Assembly (NCBI RefSeq): GCF_900187645.1
Contig: NZ_FYEE01000001.1
Span: 62,001 to 126,000, forward strand
Direction of reading: 5' to 3'
Origin: Pseudomonas sp. Irchel 3E20
GTDB taxonomy: Bacteria > Pseudomonadota > Gammaproteobacteria > Pseudomonadales > Pseudomonadaceae
Length of the DNA stretch: 64,000 nt
In this document: positions 1-6,362 of the stretch, piece after piece
Position numbering within the stretch: position 1 is the stretch's first letter
Layout: each line of letters starts with the position of its first letter
Translations under genes and position numbers: made by a program
Notes under the pieces: generated by a model
Told to the model about the DNA's origin: nothing
Databases searched by the model: none
Seen by the model: only the letters and a program-made list of their open reading frames with translations

Positions 1-591
1 GATGAGCAGCCGCTGAACGAGCGCGCGAAGATCAAGTCACGCCAGGGCGTACGCTACCCGACCCTCGAAGGGCTGATGGTCGCCGACCCGCAAACCCTGG
101 AACCCGTGCCTTGCGACGGCACCAGCATGGGTGAGATTTTCATGCGCGGTAATACGGTAATGAAGGGTTATCTGAAAAACGCCGAAGCTACAGCCGAAGC
201 CTTCAAGGGCGGCTGGTTCCATACCGGCGACCTGGCGGTTCGGCACCCCGACGGCTATGTCGAAATCAAGGATCGCCTCAAGGACATCATCATCTCGGGC
301 GGCGAGAACATTTCCACCATCGAAGTCGAAGACGTCCTCTATCGCCACCCGGCGGTACTGGAAGCGGCAGTGGTTGCGCGCCCGGATGACAAATGGGGCG
401 AAACACCCTGCGCGTTTATCACGCTTAAAGTCGGGCATGAGGACACGCGCGAGGCCGACGTCATTCAGTTCTGCCGTGAGCATCTGGCGGGTTTCAAGCT
501 ACCCAAAACCGTGGTGTTCGGCGAGTTACCGAAAACCTCGACGGGCAAGATTCAGAAGTATTTGCTGCGCGACTCGGCGAAGGCACTCTGA
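1..591 (+). CDS. AMP-dependent acyl-CoA synthetase, C-terminal part (5' end outside window)
   Basis: The reading frame is open from base 1 to the TGA at 589-591, giving the last 196 residues of an adenylate-forming acyl-CoA ligase. Such enzymes activate a carboxylic acid with ATP and transfer the acyl group to CoA. Visible family motifs are [14 protein letters not shown] (A5), [16 protein letters not shown] (A7), the hinge [16 protein letters not shown] (A8), and the C-terminal [11 protein letters not shown] (A10), whose lysine is the adenylation-step catalytic residue. The substrate cannot be read from this portion. The spacing of motifs resembles medium-chain or fatty-acyl ligases of the class I superfamily. 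No terminator hairpin is evident directly after the stop. Family assignment is firm; specificity is unknown. Confidence 0.93.
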   Translation, partial: DEQPLNERAKIKSRQGVRYPTLEGLMVADPQTLEPVPCDGTSMGEIFMRGNTVMKGYLKNAEATAEAFKGGWFHTGDLAVRHPDGYVEIKDRLKDIIISGGENISTIEVEDVLYRHPAVLEAAVVARPDDKWGETPCAFITLKVGHEDTREADVIQFCREHLAGFKLPKTVVFGELPKTSTGKIQKYLLRDSAKAL

Positions 592-1131
592 CAAGAGCGC
601 CCCTTGGAAACACCTGCGTGGATCGTATGTTGCACATAGGCGGGATCAGCCCACCCCCGTTATGGCAACGGAGGAGGGCCGGGGACATGCCGACTCGGTC
701 CACAGGGTTCCACCGAGTGTCCGGAACATCCCGCTATCGTTCACTAGCAATCAGGTGACGCCACTGGTAGACCTTGTTGTGGTCGAGCAGGGGATGTCGG
801 TAATTCGCGGAGTTCATTGGACTCCGTAGCGTCAGGCGCGCCGGCATCCTTTTGCATCAAGGTATCGCAGGCAAAAAAATCGGCGGGTCGACAATGCTTC
901 TCGAGAGAAGCATTGTCGAGATGAAAGGCATATGTTCTGAAAAAAGGCATCTGTGGCCTCCGGTGCAATCCCGATGGCGGGTTGATAAACAGGGGCGGGA
1001 AATCAAGATCGGTAATTGATTGACCCGTTGGCTGCAATCCATTCGATTGATGACGACTGAGGACAGCGATCAACAACGGACTGGCTGCATCAAAGGGCTT
1101 GGGGACGTTTTGGACCGGCAGATCTGGCTGA
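592..1131. other. Intergenic stretch with no supported gene
   Basis: About 540 bases separate the ligase gene from the convergent SnoaL-like gene. I see no ORF with recognisable protein character or a ribosome binding site. The only striking structure is the long palindrome at 888-919. The stretch may be decayed DNA, given the transposon scar about 600 bases to the right. Confidence 0.5.
888..919. repeat. 32-bp near-perfect palindrome
   Basis: Two 15-base arms, TCGACAATGCTTCTC and its exact reverse complement, are separated by only two bases (GA). No T-run follows on either strand, so it is not a typical intrinsic terminator. It could be a protein-binding site or the relic of an insertion-sequence end. 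Confidence 0.8.
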
Positions 1132-1569
1132 CTACAGCCGGGCAACTTTCTGCGGTTCGCTACCGCCCCAATACAGCCAAGTCCAGCCGTCAACATTGCG
1201 CTGAAAGACCCCGGTCGCAACATATTGGACGATCGTTGGCTCTTCGTTTTCAATCGTGTGACCGTCGATGCGGATCTGTGCCCAGGCAATGTCTCCGCGC
1301 ATCCAGGACACCACGAGCCGTGGTTCCCAGCGGATGTTTAAGGTGGTCACCCAAGTCACTCCATGCTGCACTGCCTCGGCCCCCATGAAGTACTCGTCCA
1401 GGCCGGAGCCGGCGATCGCGACGTCCGGATCGGCGAAGTACTTGGCGACGTCCGAGCCAGGGGTGGAAAACCCCTGCAGAACCTTCGTGATAAACGCATT
1501 GAGAGATTCCCGGGTTGCCGTGTCGGTAATCATGGACGGCGACTGGTATCCAGCGAGACTGTCGATCAT
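1132..1569 (-). CDS. SnoaL-like / NTF2-fold protein
   Basis: A 145-residue protein. The start at 1569 is chosen because CAGGAG stands seven bases before this ATG, whereas the longer ORF starting further upstream runs through the promoter. Sequence features typical of the SnoaL/NTF2 cone fold are the N-terminal helix (TRESLNAFITKVLQGF), the loop with DVAKYFADPDVAIAGSG, and C-terminal strands with WVTTLNIRWEPRLVVSW and GWTWLYWGG. Family members are small hydrolases, isomerases or binding proteins, and the substrate cannot be predicted. It stands alone and is transcribed leftward from a strong sigma-70-like promoter overlapped by palindromic operator-like sites, so it is probably repressed until an inducer is present. 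Confidence 0.75.
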   Translation of the reverse strand: MIDSLAGYQSPSMITDTATRESLNAFITKVLQGFSTPGSDVAKYFADPDVAIAGSGLDEYFMGAEAVQHGVTWVTTLNIRWEPRLVVSWMRGDIAWAQIRIDGHTIENEEPTIVQYVATGVFQRNVDGWTWLYWGGSEPQKVARL

Positions 1570-1643
1570 AAATACTCCTGATTGCTTGCGCGTTGGGTGG
1601 GGTTGTCTTCGGTTGACGATGTCTGTCCGTGCGGCAGGTAGTT

Positions 1644-1712
1644 CATACGCGCCGTATGTGTTTATATTATTTGGCATACGTTCCGCATGTCAAGTTGCAT
1701 GCATGCCGTATG
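1644..1712 (-). promoter_or_regulatory. Promoter of SnoaL-like gene with three palindromic operator-like sites
   Basis: On the minus strand TTGACA (1693-1688) and TAATAT (1669-1664) are 18 bases apart, a good sigma-70 promoter. A perfect palindrome, CATACG-CGC-CGTATG, lies at 1644-1658 near the expected transcription start. A near copy, CATACG-TTC-CGCATG (1675-1689), lies between the -35 and -10 boxes. A weaker third copy, CATGCA-TGC-CGTATG (1698-1712), lies upstream. Six-base arms with a three-base centre fit a dimeric repressor such as a TetR-family protein (inference). No regulator gene is present nearby. Confidence 0.65.
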
Positions 1713-1750
1713 TCTCTGCGTAAACCGCAGCCGGGGAAGGTGGGAAGTGG

Positions 1751-1984
1751 ATGGAGCAAAGTGTTCAGAACCAGCAGAAGGTTGAACGCGATCAGTCTCG
1801 CAATGACAAAAAATGCATCCAGCAGCTTGAACGTGAACTGCTGTGCAGTGCCTTGAGCGTGATCGAACGGCAAGCTATCGTGACGCTGTGCAACAGCCCG
1901 GCGTACGCCCATTTACATCGAAGATATTTACAGCCGCAAGGCCGTGGGTTGGGAGGTTTACGAAGGCCTTCTGCGCTCAGCTAA
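1751..1984 (+). pseudogene. IS3-family transposase remnant, internally deleted
   Basis: The frame begins with a charged coiled-coil-like segment (KKCIQQLERELL) like the end of IS3 OrfA. It then reads SVIERQAIVTLCNSPAYAH, matching the conserved start of IS3 OrfB (E-R-x-A-I...CNSP-x-F/Y). Shifting frame at about 1909, the DNA encodes IYIEDIYSRKAVGWEVYE, the IS3 DDE-core motif around the second strand (DxxSRKxVGWE). The helix-turn-helix and most of the catalytic core between these pieces are missing, so the element is dead. Two internal deletions are needed to explain it. No terminal inverted repeats were found. Confidence 0.75.
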
Positions 1985-2004
1985 GAGATTCAGAACATCG
2001 CTGG

Positions 2005-2109
2005 TCAGTTTTCTTCCAACTCTGGCTCGTCGCCAGATGACTCGATGAGTGCCTGGGCGCTGGCCATATTGGTTTCCAGTTCGTCCAGAGCTTCCTGGTG
2101 CTCCTCTCA
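2005..2109 (-). pseudogene. C-terminal remnant of an unidentified minus-strand gene
   Basis: On the minus strand the frame ending at the TGA (2007-2005) reads [18 protein letters not shown] followed by an acidic tail ending in PELEEN. This looks like a real charged helical C-terminus. Upstream it meets an in-frame stop exactly where homology to Cif begins on the other strand, suggesting a recombination junction at about 2108. I do not recognise the family. Confidence 0.35.
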
Positions 2110-2110
2110 A

Positions 2111-2991
2111 GTGGCAGAGTTTCCAGTTCCAGCGGGATTCAAGAGTGAATTCAAAACCATAGACGGCGTCAAGCTCCACTATGTGAAGGGCGGTTCCGGG
2201 CCTTTGGTTACCTGGTCCACGGATTTGGTCAAGCCTGGTATGAGTGGCACAGCTTGATGCCCGAACTGGCGAAGACTCACACCGTAGTTGCGGTGGATTT
2301 GCCGGGCCTGGGCGAGTCGGAACCGCCCAAGACCAGTTACACCGGCACTGACGTCTCGAAATATCTGTTCGCCCTCGCGACTCAGCTAAGCGGCAACCAG
2401 CCGTTTGACTTGGTTGCGCATGACATCGGTATCTGGAACACCTATCCCATGGCAGTAAACCACCAAAGTCAGATAAGGAAACTGGTGTACATGGAGGCAC
2501 CGATTCCCGACAAGCGCATTTACGATTTCCCGGCATTCTCACCACAGGGTGAGTCGCTGGTCTGGCATTTCAGCTTCTTTGCCGCTGGCAACCAATTGGC
2601 CGAAAAGTTGATCACAGGGCATGAAAAGTTGTTCCTCTCGCACTTCATCAAAGAACACGCGACCAACAAGGAGGCCTTTACGCCTGAGCTGCTCGATCTT
2701 TACGCCAAGTCATACGCCAAGCCCCATACACTGAACGCGTCGTTCGAATACTACCGAGCGCTTAACCAATCGGTCACTGAAAACGTCGAGCTGTCAAAGA
2801 CTCCCCTGAACATGCCCGTACTGGCAATCGGCGGTGGAGGGCACGGTGGAATGGGGCAACTTCAAGTGGATCAGATGAAGGAGTACGCGACCAATGTAGA
2901 AGGCCAAGTCTTGCCCAATTGTGGGCACTGGTTGCCGGAGGAGTGCTCCGCTGAATTGAATCCTCTGGTGGTCAAATTCTTGAAAAACTGA
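2111..2991 (+). pseudogene. cif: Cif-like epoxide hydrolase, 5'-truncated and frameshifted
   Basis: The conceptual protein matches the P. aeruginosa CFTR-inhibitory factor Cif, a secreted alpha/beta-hydrolase with epoxide hydrolase activity. From 2111 it reads [10 protein letters not shown], then [11 protein letters not shown], and after a one-base loss near 2208-2210 it resumes in another frame as [19 protein letters not shown]. The Cif catalytic set is intact: nucleophile Asp in [11 protein letters not shown], Glu in YMEAPIPD, His in WHFSFF, Tyr in FEYYRAL and His in NCGHWLPEE. The secretion signal that should precede AEFPVP is missing: upstream DNA belongs to another gene's remnant. Restoring one base after GGTT would join the two ORFs. 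A sequencing error could explain the frameshift but not the lost signal peptide. Confidence 0.85.
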
Positions 2992-3081
2992 CGGATGTTC
3001 TTGATGCGTAAGGTGGCTGCTATTTGAAACGCGGTGGCCACCGATGTGAGCTGAGTCCGGGGCTTGGCCAATGTCGGCTTT

Positions 3082-3121
3082 TGGCCGATTTCTGCCTGTC
3101 GTAACTGGCAGAAGTCGGCCA
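3082..3121. repeat. 15-bp stem-loop downstream of the cif remnant
   Basis: TGGCCGATTTCTGCC (3082-3096) pairs with GGCAGAAGTCGGCCA (3107-3121) with a single G-U pair and a 10-base loop. No T-run follows. It may end cif transcription, be a dispersed Pseudomonas intergenic repeat, or belong to the transfer region ahead of the MobI-like gene. The rest of 2992-3417 shows no gene. Confidence 0.6.
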
Positions 3122-3326
3122 GTTGCAGCTAGGCAGGGTTACACGCCCGCTCGCTATCATCTGCTTTTAACATGTTGATCCTGTTCCGCTCAGGGTAAAG
3201 GCTGTCGTCGTCATTTATTGTGCATCCTTTGCACGTTATGTTTTTCTGCGACTGACATGTCGTCATCCGTCGATCATCTGACGCGAGGTAGGATGACAGT
3301 GTGAGCCAGTCCACCCATTTTCGGTA

Positions 3327-3355
3327 GATTTCAGACGGTAGAACGGTCTGAAATC
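3327..3355. repeat. Perfect 10-bp inverted repeat upstream of the MobI-like gene
   Basis: GATTTCAGAC (3327-3336) and GTCTGAAATC (3346-3355) are separated by nine bases. The repeat lies about 60 bases before the MobI-like start codon. In MobI-type integrative elements the origin of transfer lies next to mobI, so this is a candidate oriT arm (inference), or alternatively an operator for the gene. Confidence 0.45.
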
Positions 3356-3417
3356 GAATTCCGGGGGCTCAGCGATCGGTCACCATTTTGGCTCTTACAG
3401 CGAAGAGAGCCTTGGTC

Positions 3418-3879
3418 ATGAGTAAAGAAGCACAAACGATAGTCACCCTGCTGGATCAGCAGTACGAGCAGTTGCTTACGGACGCGAGATGCTTGGTAGC
3501 AAGCTATGTGGATGCGTCCATGAAGCTGTACAAAAAGACCGGGGTCAAATCTGTTGTGGCCGGCGTATCAATTAAGCAGGTGAGCCCGAACGCGTATTCG
3601 ATCTACTGGTGCAAACTGGTGCCGCTGCAAGGACAAAAAAACAAATTCGCGCCCCTGACTATTGCCAAGGGGAATGGCAAACATAAATATCCGGCTTCCT
3701 CGTTTGAGTTTGTTGAATATCCATACCGTCACCTCGTTCTGCAAGTTGAGGGGCGGCTTGCAGAGATTCGCCGCGTTGCGAGCGAGAATCGTCAGCTACG
3801 TCGGACGTTGGTCGCTTATGAGAAGAAGCTGTCTAGATACCAAGCGCTTAATCATGGCGACCTCTATTCGGCAGGGTAG
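3418..3879 (+). CDS. MobI-like conjugative transfer protein
   Basis: A 153-residue protein. The ATG at 3418 is preceded by GAAGAGAG at a proper distance, and the longer ORF uses only a TTG without a binding site. An N-terminal helical segment (LLDQQYEQLLTDARCLVASY) is followed by a core with SIYWCKLVPLQG and APLTIAKGNGKHKYP, then an aromatic/charged C-terminal helix (EGRLAEIRRVASENRQLRR). This pattern, with an S-I-x-W strand, a K-G-x-G-x-x-Y-P loop and an A-x-I-R helix, resembles the MobI family, an auxiliary relaxosome protein needed for transfer initiation in SXT/R391-like elements. It is followed by a terminator hairpin and a set of direct repeats. The family call is from pattern memory and is moderately secure. 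Confidence 0.55.
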   Translation: MSKEAQTIVTLLDQQYEQLLTDARCLVASYVDASMKLYKKTGVKSVVAGVSIKQVSPNAYSIYWCKLVPLQGQKNKFAPLTIAKGNGKHKYPASSFEFVEYPYRHLVLQVEGRLAEIRRVASENRQLRRTLVAYEKKLSRYQALNHGDLYSAG

Positions 3880-3890
3880 CGGCTGAGAAC

Positions 3891-4172
3891 CTATAAGCAG
3901 TGCCGAACAGATTTGACCCGATTGTAAATCCCGAAAGCCCCGTGCAGCTTGGTCTGGCGGGGCTTTCTCTTATCAGCAGTGAACTACGGCGAGATATATT
4001 GCTGCGCTTTATCAGGGAAGGCGACGGGTTCGGGCTATAAGCAGTGTAGGGCGCTAAATCTACTCGCTGTCAGCCAGCAGGCCCATGCAGGCGGGGGCGG
4101 AGGCCGTATTTGCTATTAGCAGTGACGCTTAAGACCAAGTCAGCCGGCCAGCTTTGATCTGTATTAGTAGTG
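3891..4172 (+). repeat. Five direct repeats, consensus CTATWAGCAGTG
   Basis: Copies lie at 3891-3902 (CTATAAGCAGTG), 3971-3981 (TATCAGCAGTG), 4035-4046 (CTATAAGCAGTG), 4113-4124 (CTATTAGCAGTG) and 4161-4172 (GTATTAGTAGTG), all on the same strand. Start-to-start spacing is roughly 80, 65, 78 and 48 bases. The array fills the 386-base gap after the MobI-like gene, which otherwise holds only the terminator hairpin at 3933-3967. The copies are too short and too irregularly spaced for CRISPR. They fit binding sites of a replication, partition or relaxosome protein. Confidence 0.75.
3933..3967 (+). terminator. Intrinsic terminator after the MobI-like gene
   Basis: A perfect 10-bp stem, GAAAGCCCCG with CGGGGCTTTC, encloses a 15-base loop and is followed by TCTCTT, a weak pyrimidine tract. 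Confidence 0.65.
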
Positions 4173-4265
4173 AAAGGCTTCACTTTCATAAAATAAACAT
4201 TGGTAGGTGCCGGCCTAGCTGGTACCCGTGTCGCGTAGCGGGTGGCGACGGTGACGCGCTACTCC

Positions 4266-4625
4266 TCAGTGCCCCCGCTGCTTTGCGAACTCAATACGGT
4301 TCATTACGCACATGGGGATGGGATAGCCCTGGATGTGGGTCGTGAGTGCCTCGTTGCCAGCTATCACCATGATGCAGGATAGGCCTCTGCGGAAGCGCAT
4401 TCCTCGCCCCGAGTAATTGCGCGGGATGATTTCCCATGATTCGTCGTCGTAGTAAAAACCAACGATTTCTGACCAGTTCGATTTTATGCCCGCGCCCATG
4501 ATGCCCAATGGTGTCAGGCAGAAAATCTCTACCTGGGTTTCCTGCCCAAGAGGTACAGCATAAACCCGACCGTTGGGCGCAATAGGTGGGAAGTACAGAC
4601 CGTTACCGAGGTGACGAAATTCCAT
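4266..4625 (-). CDS. Hypothetical protein, 119 aa
   Basis: The start at 4625 is chosen because GGAG stands nine bases upstream of this ATG, whereas the longer ORF has no such signal. The protein (MEFRHLGNGLYFPPIAPNG...) is rich in aromatic residues and predicted strands, with no signal peptide or membrane segment. A notable segment is SWEIIPRNYSGRGMRFRRG. I do not recognise a family. It sits between the repeat array and other small accessory genes of the island and is convergent with the MobI-like gene. The regular amino-acid composition and good start signal support it as a real gene. Confidence 0.55.
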   Translation of the reverse strand: MEFRHLGNGLYFPPIAPNGRVYAVPLGQETQVEIFCLTPLGIMGAGIKSNWSEIVGFYYDDESWEIIPRNYSGRGMRFRRGLSCIMVIAGNEALTTHIQGYPIPMCVMNRIEFAKQRGH

Positions 4626-4691
4626 GCTTGTGCTCCGGATAGATGAGGTCGCTAGACACTCTCCGGTAGCTTTTGGAAAACCCAAGATCAG

Positions 4692-4844
4692 ATGTTGCCA
4701 GCGAGTCGGCGTACGAGTTTTAGCGTACTGGGCAAACTAGCTCGCCACCTGGCGGGCGTGCATGTTGCTGATCTAAACGCCTCGGAGCTTTATTTACTTT
4801 CGCTAGGGGCGGAAATTGACAGCCCTTCCGAAGTCATCCCATGA
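4692..4844 (+). CDS. Possible small protein, 50 aa
   Basis: A short ORF (MLPASRRTSFSVLGKLARHL...) ends at TGA 4842-4844, about 70 bases before the hairpin at 4913-4936. Its composition is protein-like, with an amphipathic helix-like stretch SVLGKLARHLAG and an acidic tail. The ribosome binding site is weak (GGAA, distant). No family is recognised. The remainder of 4626-4972 holds nothing else I can support. Confidence 0.28.
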   Translation: MLPASRRTSFSVLGKLARHLAGVHVADLNASELYLLSLGAEIDSPSEVIP

Positions 4845-4912
4845 CCTCATAGGCTTGAGAAAATACTGCGTATTGCAGCGGTAGGGTGCCTTGCCGATGG
4901 ATTTGGGTCAGC

Positions 4913-4936
4913 GCCCGCTGCCAAGAGGCAGCGGGC
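4913..4936. terminator. Strong hairpin between convergent small genes
   Basis: GCCCGCTGCC pairs perfectly with GGCAGCGGGC across a four-base loop (AAGA). On the plus strand AGTTTGTT follows, a weak T tract. It lies between a possible plus-strand small ORF and a minus-strand small membrane protein, so it could serve both. Confidence 0.55.
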
Positions 4937-4972
4937 AGTTTGTTGCAGGTAGCTGGCCGTACCGCTGAAGAC

Positions 4973-5092
4973 TCAGTCGTCGCCACGCTTTTTGTCCAGA
5001 CGCGCTGCGACCATGTAGCCAATAGCGCCTGCGATGGTCAGCGCACTGATGACGGCAAGCACGGCATATACAAGCAATTCAAAACGATCCAT
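4973..5092 (-). CDS. Small single-pass membrane protein, 39 aa
   Basis: On the minus strand AAAGGAG precedes an ATG by about seven bases and opens a 39-codon frame. The peptide starts MDRFELLVYAVLAVISALTI, continues through a glycine-rich turn (AGAIGYMVAA) and ends in RLDKKRGDD. One hydrophobic helix of about 20-24 residues followed by a basic tail fits the positive-inside rule with the C-terminus in the cytoplasm. The family is unknown. Small membrane peptides of this kind occur as toxins or envelope regulators, but nothing here shows which. The strong ribosome binding site is the best evidence that it is real. Confidence 0.5.
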   Translation of the reverse strand: MDRFELLVYAVLAVISALTIAGAIGYMVAARLDKKRGDD

Positions 5093-5167
5093 ATCCTGAC
5101 TCCTTTAATTCGAGCTCTGCCAAGGTTAAGGGCGTCTGATCTAATCCCAAATCTGCTGTAGGATGGC

Positions 5168-6136
5168 TTAGCGACTGGTACCGGCGGCTTCCTTCCTCAG
5201 GTCGGCTCGGGCACCGACGTACGCATCAGTTTCCCAGATACGCATATTCCCGAGCTCGTAGGCGACGTGTTTCCGGGCCTCCAGATCCTCATCGTTGGGA
5301 GCTTTGCCCCTAAGAATCGGGGCGTGGTGACCAGACAATCGCCGGTAGAGCTCGCAGGCATATGCCGCGCGACAATCATCAATGTTTAATCCGTGAGAAA
5401 GTAATAGCTCTTGAGCTGCAGGTAGGTTCTTTAATTTCCATGTACGCCAACCTGCTGGCGTCGCGTGACTGCTACCCTGAAGTTTTTGAAATGCTGCGGC
5501 CTTCTCCAAAATTACAATTTGCTCAGGGGCAGAAATATTAACGATCCGATGCTCATGCTTATCTTTGCTGAACACATAAAAGATGTTTTCTTCTTTGGCG
5601 TCCCTGTGAGCATCTTCTGCGTCGAAGAAAAAAGCCTCAAGCAATGACATGCCGAGGTATCGAACTAGACTGATTAATATTGCTAGCTGCTCTGAGTAGA
5701 GAGCCTGAATATCCACCATCGCGACTTCAAACTGAGTTCGGTCAAGGCTGCGCGGCACGGTAATGCGTGCGTGGCTTGGGAAACCAAGACAGCTACCGAC
5801 GTTAGCCGCTGCGCCCTTCCAACGGCCATCAGTTGCGAAGCCCATCACTGCATATACAGTCTCAAGCAGGACTGACACGCTTTGCAGCGGAAGATTCCCT
5901 TGGTAGGCCTGGATATAGAGCTCTTCCCCATACTTCCTTAGCAGTTTTTTATTGACGAGTTCCAGGATATCCACCTCATGGGACTCCCAGGCATAAACAC
6001 TAAACTGTGCCCATTGCTGGTCGTGGATCATGGCCTTGTGCTGACTGAGTAGCCCGCGCCGGACTGCCTCCCCGAGTATTGCCGAGCCGGCCTTGGTCAA
6101 GTCCCGATCAAAATGTGAGTGGAAACTCTGCTTCAT
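5168..6136 (-). CDS. Integrase-domain-like protein (divergent tyrosine recombinase fold)
   Basis: A 322-residue protein. The start at 6136 (MKQSFHSHFDR) follows GGAGG at seven bases. The C-terminal half follows the order of Integrase_1-type tyrosine recombinases found on Pseudomonas mobile islands: a segment like the Arg-I region (RYLGMSLLEAFFFDAED), a beta-hairpin with charged residues (VFSKDKHEHRIVNISAPEQ), the region CRAAYACELYRRLSGHHAP, and ELGNMRIWETDAYVGAR. In active enzymes the first region carries Arg (here GMS), the last has LGH (here LGN), and a Tyr nucleophile follows (DAYVG present). The lost residues suggest a DNA-binding protein rather than an active recombinase. Assignment rests on motif order, so moderate confidence. 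Confidence 0.5.
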   Translation of the reverse strand: MKQSFHSHFDRDLTKAGSAILGEAVRRGLLSQHKAMIHDQQWAQFSVYAWESHEVDILELVNKKLLRKYGEELYIQAYQGNLPLQSVSVLLETVYAVMGFATDGRWKGAAANVGSCLGFPSHARITVPRSLDRTQFEVAMVDIQALYSEQLAILISLVRYLGMSLLEAFFFDAEDAHRDAKEENIFYVFSKDKHEHRIVNISAPEQIVILEKAAAFQKLQGSSHATPAGWRTWKLKNLPAAQELLLSHGLNIDDCRAAYACELYRRLSGHHAPILRGKAPNDEDLEARKHVAYELGNMRIWETDAYVGARADLRKEAAGTSR

Positions 6137-6251
6137 GGTCATTCCTCCATTCAGCTCAAGTGCTGAGCTGCTAAAGGAAATGTTGAGCGAAAAAAAATAT
6201 CCTGGGCTTCGTTTTCGGTCGCATTCAGCGCCTGAAATTGACGAGCGCATC

Positions 6252-6279
6252 CATCCCGTAAACGGTCGTTTATAGGACA
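6252..6279. promoter_or_regulatory. Candidate res subsite of the adjacent resolvase
   Basis: A 28-bp imperfect palindrome lies about 84 bases before the resolvase gene. On the minus strand TGTCCTATAAACG, two central bases, then CGTTTACGGGATG. The inner TAAACG-N2-CGTTTA part is perfect. Length and TGTC end match subsite I of Tn3-type res sites, where the resolvase dimer cuts and where it also represses its own gene. Subsites II and III were not resolved. Confidence 0.45.
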
Positions 6280-6362
6280 CCTATTACAGATGATCTTATG
6301 GGCTTGGGATTTACCGCTTTCCTGCCACTTTTCCCGTACCGAAATCAGTGTGAGAAAAATGT

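Noticed and set aside
744..1289. Minus-strand ORF of 181 codons
   Set aside because: It overlaps the end of the SnoaL-like gene in another frame, runs through the 32-bp palindrome and has no protein-like pattern or start signal.
3891..4172. CRISPR array
   Set aside because: Repeat units are only about 12 bases, spacing varies from 48 to 80 bases and no cas gene is near.
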